Shown: positions 8,675 through 13,550 of the stretch, piece after piece
How the letters are laid out: the number at the start of each line of letters is the position of its first letter
Position numbering within the stretch: position 1 is the first letter of the stretch
IMG/VR virus record: IMGVR_UViG_3300014720_000134
Coordinates: 1 to 28,933 of that record
Length of the DNA stretch: 28,933 nt
Source of the DNA: a virus
Reading direction: 5' to 3' (one strand)
Translations under genes and position numbers: made by a program
Notes under the pieces: model-generated
The model's database searches: none
Told to the model about the DNA's origin: nothing
Seen by the model: only the letters and a program-made list of their open reading frames with translations

Positions 8675-8711
8675 CCGTAGTTTTATTCGTTACTAAACTA
8701 CGGCAAAGATA
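8675..8711 (-). promoter_or_regulatory. Promoter-like -7 element with 9-bp inverted repeat (operator or 5' UTR hairpin)
   Basis: Minus-strand TATCTTTGC (8703-8711) is a perfect -7 match. Directly downstream is a perfect inverted repeat CCGTAGTTT / AAACTACGG (8695-8703 and 8675-8683, 11-nt loop) ending two bases before the start codon at 8672. With no T-run it is not a terminator; it could be an operator or a structured leader that masks the start. Confidence 0.5.
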
Positions 8712-8713
8712 CT

Positions 8714-8944
8714 TTACTTCTTTGAGCGGTTTCTCCGGGCAGAAATCATACGACGTTCGCCGTGGTCGTAGTCCATATCGTCCCCGTTACCATAAGTTCC
8801 AGCCTCACGGTTTTTTTTGTTGAGGTACGCACGGTACTTCTTACGCTCCTCGGTTTTGTTGTATTCACGCTGATACTTCCGGCGCTTTTCAGCAGCTTCT
8901 GGATTCTCAGCATAGAATTTGGCTGTTTTACTTCTTGCTTTCAC
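8714..8944 (-). CDS. Small basic phage protein with GTG start (76 aa)
   Basis: I place the start at GTG 8942-8944, giving (M)KARSKTAKFYAENPEAAEK, because it restores the MKA(K/R) N-terminus shared with neighbouring genes; a longer reading from an ATG at 9055 would overlap the real gene at 8928-9083 throughout. The core 'YQREYNKTEERKKYRAYLNK' followed by 'NREAGTYGNGDDMDYDHG' resembles a small protein conserved in many marine and Bacteroidota phages, of unknown function. It is strongly basic and ends SARRNRSKK, compatible with nucleic-acid binding. It overlaps the upstream gene by 17 bases. Confidence 0.75.
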   Translation of the reverse strand: MKARSKTAKFYAENPEAAEKRRKYQREYNKTEERKKYRAYLNKKNREAGTYGNGDDMDYDHGERRMISARRNRSKK

Positions 8945-9083
8945 GACGAATCTTTTTTTCTTGCTCGAGCATTTCTTTAGTTGGTGCCTTTCCGGAACCT
9001 TTGTTGTTTCGAATATTATCCCACAGTCCGCGTGGTGAGTAAGACCCGTCAGCACGCTTAATCATTTTCTTCTTGGCTTTCAT
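8928..9083 (-). CDS. MKAKK-family micro-protein (51 aa)
   Basis: Reads MKAKKKMIKRADGSYSPRGL, then WDNIRNNKGSGKAPTKEMLE and a lysine-rich end. Very basic, no cysteine or membrane segment. The 'KRADGSYSPRGLWDNIR ... GSGK-PTKEML' pattern recurs in small proteins of Bacteroidota phages, as far as I recall; function unknown. Start overlaps the upstream stop (TGATG). Location amid late genes suggests a minor virion or cargo protein. Confidence 0.75.
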   Translation of the reverse strand: MKAKKKMIKRADGSYSPRGLWDNIRNNKGSGKAPTKEMLEQEKKIRRESKK

Positions 9084-9247
9084 CAGTGAGATTTCTTTAT
9101 TCGGAAGCTAGCCTCAAGCGAAGCACCTTCGTGCGGTACAAATCTACCTTCGTGCTCCATAAGGAAGTAACGACCCTTCTCAAGCATCCAGTGGTATCCA
9201 TCTGGAGCCTTGACCATAACCTTGTCTACTTTCTTCTTAGCCTTCAT
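9083..9247 (-). CDS. MKAKK-family micro-protein (54 aa)
   Basis: Reads MKAKKKVDKVMVKAPDGYHW, then MLEKGRYFLMEHEGRFVPHE and ends ASFRIKKSH. The 'VMVKAPDGYHWM ... GRFVPHEGASLEASF' pattern looks like a small protein widely shared among Bacteroidota phages. No known function. Stop overlaps the next start (TGATG), and the start overlaps the upstream gene by 11 bases. Confidence 0.75.
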   Translation of the reverse strand: MKAKKKVDKVMVKAPDGYHWMLEKGRYFLMEHEGRFVPHEGASLEASFRIKKSH

Positions 9248-9359
9248 AAGCAATTTTGTTTATAATATCAAGGTTACGAATGCCAACAGCAGAACGCCCG
9301 GCGCTTACTTTTTTTACGCCACGCTCACTTTTAATACGCTTCTTAGTAGACTTAGCCAT
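9237..9359 (-). CDS. Basic micro-protein (40 aa)
   Basis: Reads MAKSTKKRIKSERGVKKVSA then GRSAVGIRNLDIINKIAYEG. About one third of residues are K or R in the N-terminal half, suggesting DNA, RNA or capsid-interior binding. It overlaps neighbours on both sides by 8-11 bases. Not in a family I can name; support comes from tight packing in the operon and lack of any other gene in this stretch. Confidence 0.6.
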   Translation of the reverse strand: MAKSTKKRIKSERGVKKVSAGRSAVGIRNLDIINKIAYEG

Positions 9360-9522
9360 TGATGGTAACGTATTTTATTAGCTCTTTTACGCTCTGGTGA
9401 AAAGTAGTTCGGTCGTAGATGCCGTTGAAGTAGTCGAGATATGCTTCACGAGGAATAGCGGCCCACATATCCTTGTAGGGATTGTAGTGGAACACGTAAT
9501 CCATCAATGACTCATTCTTCAT
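9352..9522 (-). CDS. Small phage protein 'SLMDYVFHYNPY' family (56 aa)
   Basis: Reads MKNESLMDYVFHYNPYKDMW, then AAIPREAYLDYFNG, ending KELIKYVTING. The 'SLMDYVFHYNPY ... WAAIPR' pattern is one I associate with short proteins in other Bacteroidota phages, function unknown. It is neutral and aromatic-rich, unlike its basic neighbours. Overlaps the upstream gene by 11 bases and the downstream one by 8. Confidence 0.7.
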   Translation of the reverse strand: MKNESLMDYVFHYNPYKDMWAAIPREAYLDYFNGIYDRTTFHQSVKELIKYVTING

Positions 9523-9688
9523 CTTCGTAGAAGCAAGCCTTGAACTTGTAGCTAGTCGGCTTCTTTCCTGAAGCCTTAACAGCTGCTTCGAGCTGTTTTA
9601 CTCCTGATGCCATATCCGTAGACTTGATTTCGATTTCCTCTCCGGACATCTCCATTTTGCCTCCTTCGTAGTACTTTTTAGCTTTCAT
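9512..9688 (-). CDS. MKAKK-family small protein with YEGGK motif (58 aa)
   Basis: Reads MKAKKYYEGGKMEMSGEEIE, then IKSTDMASGVKQLEAAVKAS and ends acidic (ACFYEDEE). It shares the MKAKK N-terminus followed by Y-x-GG with the 197-aa protein at 10168-10761. First gene of the small-gene chain, preceded by a TAGTTTTG element. Function unknown; possibly packaged with the virion. Confidence 0.7.
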   Translation of the reverse strand: MKAKKYYEGGKMEMSGEEIEIKSTDMASGVKQLEAAVKASGKKPTSYKFKACFYEDEE

Positions 9689-9692
9689 ACTA

Positions 9693-9700
9693 CAAAACTA
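9693..9700 (-). promoter_or_regulatory. Bacteroidota-type -7 element (TAGTTTTG), minus strand
   Basis: Perfect TAnnTTTG match five bases before the start of the 58-aa gene, in the gap between divergent genes. Confidence 0.4.
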
Positions 9701-9719
9701 AAAAATATTTCGTCACACT

Positions 9720-9751
9720 CTTGACAACGGCATTTCAATGTCGTATACTTG
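9720..9751 (+). promoter_or_regulatory. Promoter for the signal-peptide gene
   Basis: CTTG, 20 bases, then TATACTTG fits the Bacteroidota -33/-7 layout with one mismatch in each element. The same bases also read as TTGACA, 17 bases, TATACT, a near-perfect sigma70 pattern. The start codon follows 27 bases later at 9778. Confidence 0.55.
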
Positions 9752-9777
9752 TATCAACAATCAACAATTTATCAACA

Positions 9778-10143
9778 ATGAAAAATTTAATCACTGCCGC
9801 GCTGCTCTTCTCTGGAAGCCTCTTTGCTCAGAACGTATTCCTTGGAGATAGAGAATGCTACGACCACAAATACAAGTCTGTAGTCAACACCGACGAATAC
9901 GCTAAATGGGTTATCGACGAAGAAAAGGAATGGTACCTTGCTCCCGACAGCATCGAGTCACGCATTATGACGGTAAAACAGTGGAGTGTAAAACGCCAGC
10001 AACTTAAGTCCGCCGGATTCAATGAGCTCGACTCGGAGTACTACTGGAACCCAATGACTAAAACAGTTGTATTGGTCTTCCGAACAAAGCTTGGAGATGA
10101 CAAGCGATGCATTACTACTGAGCACGGAACCGACATTAGATAA
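9778..10143 (+). CDS. Secreted or periplasmic protein of unknown function (121 aa), moron-like
   Basis: Starts MKNLITAALLFSGSLFAQNV, a clear Sec signal peptide (one K, hydrophobic core, likely cleavage after FAQ or near residue 18). The mature part is hydrophilic with two cysteines (in 'DRECYDHKYK' and 'DDKRCITTEH') that could form a disulfide in the periplasm. An upstream in-frame ATG at 9721 is less likely because it would hide the signal peptide behind 19 residues. This is the only plus-strand gene inside the minus-strand late block, with its own promoter and terminator, which is the pattern of a moron (an accessory gene expressed independently). No known family recognised; lysogenic conversion, superinfection exclusion or lysis timing are possible but unproven. 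Confidence 0.75.
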   Translation: MKNLITAALLFSGSLFAQNVFLGDRECYDHKYKSVVNTDEYAKWVIDEEKEWYLAPDSIESRIMTVKQWSVKRQQLKSAGFNELDSEYYWNPMTKTVVLVFRTKLGDDKRCITTEHGTDIR

Positions 10144-10148
10144 AAAAA

Positions 10149-10163
10149 GGGGGCGATGCCCCC
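10149..10163. terminator. Bidirectional Rho-independent terminator
   Basis: GGGGGC-GAT-GCCCCC stem, with a T-rich run following on the plus strand (TCTTTTATTT) and seven Ts following on the minus strand. It lies between the convergent ends of the signal-peptide gene and the 197-aa gene and can serve both. Confidence 0.88.
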
Positions 10164-10167
10164 TCTT

Positions 10168-10761
10168 TTATTTAGAGCCGGACGAAGCGGCTCCCTTTCT
10201 GTATTCTGCAACAGCTTCTTGCCTAGCTTGGTCGTACACACCGTACTCCTTAGCTTTATTGATGGCTAGCTCGTAGTTGTTATCAAGTACGTTAGCGTTT
10301 CCTTGGCCGAGAATCTTAGTAGAGCGATTGGACTGGTCAACCATAGATACCCCACGCCTGTCAAGGGCCTCAACAGCTTTCTGCCAAGTGAGACGCTCTA
10401 GATATTCTTCGGACGTCATAGCTCCCTTGGCCTCTGGGTCCTGAGGCTGACGTCCTTTACCTACCCAAGTATCTTTTCCGGGAACAGTACCACCTTCTTT
10501 GTACTTAGCCATCATTCCTCCAGATTTCATCTTCTTTACTGGACGCTGAATGACTTTGAAACCTTTAGCTTTCAGCTCGGCGTCGAACTTAGCTACAGCC
10601 TCCTTGCCCTCCGGCTTAAGTGCGTTACGCATCTCGGTGAGGTTCTCAGCTTCACGAGCTTTTGCGTTAGCATTGAACTTCTCGTCAGCTGTCATAGGCT
10701 TCTTCTTTCCTCCGGTAGGAGTCTTACCGCCGTTCTGGTAAGTATTCTTTTTTGCTTTCAT
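10168..10761 (-). CDS. Virion-type protein with MKAKK N-terminus and glycine-rich patches (197 aa)
   Basis: Begins MKAKKNTYQNGGKTPTGGKK and has a second basic Gly patch 'KKMKSGGMMAKYKEGG' near residues 77-92. The rest is charged and helical ('NAKAREAENLTEMRNALKPE', 'EEYLERLTWQKAVEALDRRG'). The N-terminal tag links it to the small-protein chain at 8714-9688. Encoded just downstream of the endolysin on the late strand. It could be an internal virion or scaffold-like protein, but no family is recognised. Overlaps a 41-aa gene at its 5' end. Confidence 0.7.
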   Translation of the reverse strand: MKAKKNTYQNGGKTPTGGKKKPMTADEKFNANAKAREAENLTEMRNALKPEGKEAVAKFDAELKAKGFKVIQRPVKKMKSGGMMAKYKEGGTVPGKDTWVGKGRQPQDPEAKGAMTSEEYLERLTWQKAVEALDRRGVSMVDQSNRSTKILGQGNANVLDNNYELAINKAKEYGVYDQARQEAVAEYRKGAASSGSK

Positions 10762-10849
10762 AGTCTTTTTTTGCTTCGGACTCTACTTCCTTGAGCATTT
10801 GCTCTTGTATGAGTTTATAGTCTATCCGTTGCTTAGCAAATTTAATCAT
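10724..10849 (-). CDS. Small charged helical protein (41 aa)
   Basis: Reads MIKFAKQRIDYKLIQEQMLK then EVESEAKKDYESKKEYLPERR. A single amphipathic helix with many K and E. Its ATG overlaps the endolysin stop (ATGA), and its end overlaps the next gene by 38 bases. Proximity to the endolysin raises a lysis accessory role, but there is no membrane segment or lipobox, so it is not a recognisable spanin or holin. Confidence 0.6.
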   Translation of the reverse strand: MIKFAKQRIDYKLIQEQMLKEVESEAKKDYESKKEYLPERR

Positions 10850-11310
10850 TTATAAGGTACGTACTTTGTCTTGCCGCCTTCTTTGATAGCACGAAGAATC
10901 TGTTTGCGGTTTGCACCCTTGCGGTACCCTACGTGAACCCAATCTGGATTTTGGCTAGAACCAAATTCCCAGATAAGCTGGTCAAATTCAAGATTATTCT
11001 TGATGTAATCAAAAACCTGGCGGTTTGTCACACCATTACTGTGACCGTCTTGGTCAAGGTCAAGAGCACGTCCATTACTGTGGTCCGAAGTATTGCTACC
11101 CCCAATAGCCTTGTTCAAGGCAGCAGAACGATATCCGCTAGAGATAAAGATAGGTACGCCAAAGTGCTCACGAACCTTGTCGAACACCTCCGTGCAGATT
11201 ACTTTCAGATTTTCAAGATGTTCAGGCGTGGGGTTGTTATCAACACCTTTGCGCTTGGCAGTGTCGCTCCGCGTCACTTCAGCCAACGATACGTAGATAC
11301 TCAGTTTCAT
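10846..11310 (-). CDS. Endolysin, peptidase M15 family (154 aa)
   Basis: Zn-dependent D-Ala-D-Ala type peptidase that cuts peptidoglycan peptides for lysis. Motifs in order: 'ISSGYRSAALN' (57-67), 'SDHSNGRALDLD' (75-86) with ligands H77 and D84, and 'DWVHVGYR' (123-130) with ligand H126, matching SxHxxGxAxD and the WxH motif of M15A enzymes. The length is usual for single-domain endolysins and there is no signal peptide, so export needs a holin that is not evident beside it. It is the first gene of the minus-strand late block, next to the divergent region. Confidence 0.88.
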   Translation of the reverse strand: MKLSIYVSLAEVTRSDTAKRKGVDNNPTPEHLENLKVICTEVFDKVREHFGVPIFISSGYRSAALNKAIGGSNTSDHSNGRALDLDQDGHSNGVTNRQVFDYIKNNLEFDQLIWEFGSSQNPDWVHVGYRKGANRKQILRAIKEGGKTKYVPYK

Positions 11311-11314
11311 ACTG

Positions 11315-11322
11315 CAAAAATA
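11315..11322 (-). promoter_or_regulatory. Bacteroidota-type -7 element (TATTTTTGC) before the endolysin
   Basis: Perfect TAnnTTTG followed by C, five bases before the endolysin ATG on the minus strand, in the 46-base gap shared with the divergent plus-strand gene at 11357. No upstream TTTG at the usual distance. Confidence 0.45.
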
Positions 11323-11356
11323 ATCACAGTATCTTTACGTAATAATTCAATACACT

Positions 11357-11881
11357 ATGCCGAGCTATAGAAAAAAGCCGTCTCGTAGCGAGAAGCTTCG
11401 CCGTATGGCAGAACTACAAGCCAAACGCATTGACGAGTATAGAGAGCGTAAAGACCTGGTCAACGACCCGTACAACATACTAAAGCTGTTGAACCACGTG
11501 TTCATCGACGCCAAGCATAACTACAACATAGACCAGAGACAGCTGATGTTCCTGTTCTTCATCTACGACCTGGAGATATTCTCGATACGTTACGCTATGA
11601 GCGCATTCGGACACGTAGGAAGACTAGATAACTTTATGGATATGGTCGTACAACCAATGGTAGATGGCGGACAAATCAACCAGTACTCACCAGCACAAGA
11701 CTACGACCTCCCTATCATAACGGCCAGAAACAACAAACAAACAGCTAGGTTCAACATAACCACAAGAGGAAGACAAGTAGTAAAGCGATACCTAGACAAG
11801 ATTCACGGTAAACTACCTATCCTTGTCGACGAACGTACCCATTTCCGGATGTTCCTGGAAAAACAAGAAAACATCAAGTAG
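11357..11881 (+). CDS. Winged-helix-like protein of unknown function (174 aa)
   Basis: N-terminus is strongly basic ('YRKKPSRSEKLRRMAELQAK'). The middle 'QRQLMFLFFIYDLEIFSIRY' followed by an AFG/GRL helix and 'ARFNITTRGRQVVKRYLDKI' has the spacing of a MarR-type winged helix: helix, recognition helix, beta wing, then a C-terminal helix starting at 'T-x-x-G'. This is inference from pattern; no known phage regulator is matched by name. As the first plus-strand gene at the divergent switch point it is well placed to be a transcription regulator, but many Bacteroidota phages carry similar proteins without assigned role. Confidence 0.7.
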   Translation: MPSYRKKPSRSEKLRRMAELQAKRIDEYRERKDLVNDPYNILKLLNHVFIDAKHNYNIDQRQLMFLFFIYDLEIFSIRYAMSAFGHVGRLDNFMDMVVQPMVDGGQINQYSPAQDYDLPIITARNNKQTARFNITTRGRQVVKRYLDKIHGKLPILVDERTHFRMFLEKQENIK

Positions 11882-11897
11882 CACTTTGATAGCCATT

Positions 11898-11957
11898 ACC
11901 TATCATAACAGCCATAAACCTTATAGTTACTTACTATAAGCCTACTGATTGATAGGT
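11898..11957. repeat. Nested inverted repeat after the winged-helix gene
   Basis: Outer 8-bp arms ACCTATCA (11898-11905) and TGATAGGT (11950-11957) enclose inner 8-bp arms CTTATAGT (11920-11927) and ACTATAAG (11933-11940, 5-nt loop). TTTT follows the outer arm. It could be an AT-rich terminator for the gene ending at 11881 or a binding or recombination site. Confidence 0.6.
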
Positions 11958-11965
11958 TTTAACTA

Positions 11966-11997
11966 TTTGACTTTGTCATTTTTTTGCCGTAACTTCG
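11966..11997 (+). promoter_or_regulatory. Bacteroidota-type promoter driving the noncoding region and early operon
   Basis: TTTG (11966-11969), 20 bases, TAACTTCG (11990-11997) followed by C. The 20-base spacing is the same as at 18754 and 24578. Expected transcription start is near 12003, which would place the whole 1.3-kb noncoding stretch in the leader of the ribozyme-containing operon. Confidence 0.55.
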
Positions 11998-12770
11998 CAA
12001 AGAGCGAAAGCAGCGCGAGCAGTGCTCGGCGAGCGCGTACCACTCCAAAAGCTTATAAAGCCGAAAACGAATGAACCGCTTAATGACGGCGGGAAAAGCG
12101 GGCGGCCAAACCGCCCCGCGCTAAAGGAGCCGTCTCAAGCTCGCTTCGGTTTAATCGAAAGCTACTTCACTCAGTTACTCCGTGATAACGAGGGCCACTA
12201 TACCCTGCCGGGAACAAGCTGTTCACCTGCTGATGCTTGCTTTTTTGTAGCGAACAGATTGGCGCTATACACTCTGGGGATTTTTTTGTGTTATACAGAT
12301 TGTGGGGATAATCGTATTATAAAAACGATTTCAATCGAAAACCGAAACGCAATGCCGAACCCAAGCCCCCTCGTGCAAATCGATTCGTTCCCAATGTTTT
12401 AGCGTTTTTGTAGCCAATACTAGTGACGCAACTATTCTAGAGCGTGCCTATGTTTCAGCCGAGGTTGCAATCGGTAGCCAAAAGCATCCTATAATATATA
12501 TTATGTTAACTAGCGTCTTTACAGGACCTTCTGCCCTACCCTATTCAGAGCGGTAACTGAGGTTTGGTTCGAGTCGTATTCACTCCTCCAACAACCCCCC
12601 GAACTACCCTGCTAGTACTCCCACAACGTCCCACATCTGCCCACATCCCTCCACTACGCTCAAGGTCAAATCGTTAGGTGCTATAATATAATAATGACAC
12701 ACGTAAGAAGACGCATTTAAACTTAGTGTGAAAATTTTTCTCGGTGATTATCAGCGACTTACAACTTTTT
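11998..12770 (+). other. Noncoding stretch with local hairpins, AT-rich patches and a C-rich tract
   Basis: No reading frame here looks like protein. Hairpins include CGAGC-AGT-GCTCG (12016-12028) within an outer GCG/CGC pair, and a strong GCGGGCGG / CCGCCCCGC stem (12098-12105 with 12111-12119, one bulge). AT-rich patches TATAATATATATTATG (about 12490-12505) and TATAATATAATAATG (about 12681-12695) flank a C-rich tract (12580-12660). TTATACAGA near 12292 is one base from a DnaA box. The combination would fit a replication origin or a long RNA leader; neither is proven. Confidence 0.45.
12620..12649 (-). repeat. G-quadruplex motif / 10-bp CCCACA repeats
   Basis: On the plus strand four CCC runs start at 12620, 12630, 12640 and 12647, separated by 7, 7 and 4 bases; the first three begin CCCACA at a 10-bp period. 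The minus strand therefore meets the GGG-N1-7 quadruplex pattern. It lies between two AT-rich patches. Confidence 0.6.
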
Positions 12771-12837
12771 TTTGAAGTATGCTTGACTTTCGAGTTTCGA
12801 TTATCGTACGTTTGTCTTGTCACCGACCGACAGCGCC

Positions 12838-13132
12838 CACCGAGATAGGGAAACGAGTCAGGGTCACTGCGAGGACGAAGCCTTAGGGCGGGCCGCAGAA
12901 GATGTGTAAGCGAAAAGCGTGCCTTGGGGCTGTCCCCATAACCATAGTGACCACTGAGCGAGCGGGGTTCCGCACTGCTCGGCTGAATGACCTGACGGCA
13001 CTTTGATGTACGGATGGCGGCTGAGGGTGCAGGAGTTCGGGTTTGTGGATGTGTAGCGGAGCGGCCTTGGCCGTATGAGTTCCTAGAACATATGCTACAC
13101 GGATGCAACGATGTTCACTTGCTTGCTCGGTG
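12838..13132 (+). ncRNA. Candidate structured RNA with long-range and branched helices
   Basis: A long-range 7-bp pairing CACCGAG (12838-12844) with CTCGGTG (13126-13132) encloses several mutually compatible helices. These are: GGTCACT (12862-12868) with AGTGACC (12946-12952), around a CTGCG/CGCAG helix that shares two bases with it; TGGGG-CTGT-CCCCA (about 12925-12938); CTGAGC-GA-GCGG-GGTT-CCGC-ACT-GCTCGG (12954-12982); and a three-way junction with outer stem GTGTAGC/GCTACAC (13051-13057, 13094-13100) holding CGGC-CTTG-GCCG (13062-13073) and GTTC-CTA-GAAC (13079-13089). No convincing protein frame covers it. Large structured RNAs such as GOLLD and ROOL are known from phages; membership cannot be judged by eye. 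Confidence 0.5.
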
Positions 13133-13156
13133 CCCTCAGGGCCTGACGGCCTCGTT

Positions 13157-13180
13157 GCGGTGAGACCACGGCATCACTGC
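13157..13180 (+). ncRNA. Hairpin in the structured leader
   Basis: GCGGTGA (13157-13163) pairs with TCACTGC (13174-13180) over 7 bp (one G-U), with a 10-nt loop. Upstream, GCCC-TCA-GGGC (13132-13142) and GGCC-TGAC-GGCC (about 13140-13151) are competing small hairpins. Probably part of the same RNA as 12838-13132. Confidence 0.45.
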
Positions 13181-13223
13181 GCATAACGACATAATAAGAC
13201 AACCCTGAGGAGAGCGTTCGATT

Positions 13224-13270
13224 GGGGGCGTAGCACTTCAGGTGCCGTTGGTTCGTGACCAAACGCCCTC
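13224..13270 (+). ncRNA. Compact three-way-junction RNA element in the leader of the first early gene
   Basis: An outer 8-bp stem, GGGGGCGT (13224-13231) with ACGCCCTC (13263-13270, one G-U), holds two hairpins: GCACT-TCA-GGTGC (13233-13245) and TTGGT-TCGTG-ACCAA (13248-13262). The second stacks directly on the outer stem as in a tRNA T-arm, but anticodon arm and CCA are absent. It ends 36 bases before the ATG at 13307, a position like that of the hammerheads farther on, but it has no CUGANGA or GAAA core. Confidence 0.55.
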
Positions 13271-13306
13271 TCAAATTTCACTTCACTAACACTAATTCTA
13301 AACACT

Positions 13307-13495
13307 ATGAACACTTACAATTTCTTTTACCGCGAGTACGTTAACGGAGTAGCCGTTGACAAAGCCTTTTATAGCGTAGATGCTGTTGTCCCCGCACACG
13401 AGACATCAGAGTACAAAGTTCTAGAACAACTTCAGCGTCGCGGTATCGTGACGTTATTTGGTTGGACCACGCTCACTGCGTGGGAGGTTAACTGA
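13307..13495 (+). CDS. Small hypothetical protein (62 aa), stop codon inside a hammerhead
   Basis: Reads MNTYNFFYREYVNGVAVDKA and ends LTAWEVN. Compact alpha/beta pattern with 'YRE-VNGVAVD' hairpin and a helix 'EYKVLEQLQRRG'; no family recognised. First gene after the 1.3-kb noncoding leader. Its last codons (GGTTAAC) form stem I of the first hammerhead and its TGA stop is part of the catalytic core, so ribosomes finishing this gene must melt the ribozyme. Confidence 0.7.
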   Translation: MNTYNFFYREYVNGVAVDKAFYSVDAVVPAHETSEYKVLEQLQRRGIVTLFGWTTLTAWEVN

Positions 13496-13535
13496 TGAGT
13501 CCTTAATGGACGAAACGCTGTGAAGCGTCTTAACC
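13486..13535 (+). ncRNA. Hammerhead ribozyme 1 (type I)
   Basis: Stem I GGTTAA (13486-13491) with TTAACC (13530-13535); core CTGATGA (13492-13498); stem II GTCC-TTAAT-GGAC (13499-13511); core GAAA (13512-13515); stem III CGCT-GTGA-AGCG (13516-13527) capped by a GNRA loop; then U13528 and C13529. Cleavage is expected after C13529. All invariant core bases of the hammerhead are present. The element opens in stem I, hence type I. It leaves a 21-nt leader before the ATG at 13551. Confidence 0.95.
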
Positions 13536-13550
13536 AAACACACACTAAAA

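Noticed and set aside
8945-9055. N-terminal extension of the 76-aa protein from ATG 9055
   Set aside because: It lies wholly within the convincing 51-aa gene (8928-9083) in another frame; the GTG start at 8944 restores the shared MKA(K/R) beginning.
12022-12402. 126-aa open frame in the noncoding region
   Set aside because: Composition is unlike the neighbouring proteins, has no plausible domain, and covers strong RNA hairpins; it is an accident of a GC-rich stretch.
12674-13108. 144-aa minus-strand open frame (R/S/P-rich)
   Set aside because: Rich in S, R, P and C with no domain; it runs opposite to all neighbouring plus-strand genes and overlaps the structured RNA candidate.
13248-13270. 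T-arm-like segment suggesting a tRNA
   Set aside because: The loop lacks the A58 equivalent and no anticodon arm or CCA end is present; kept as a three-way junction only.
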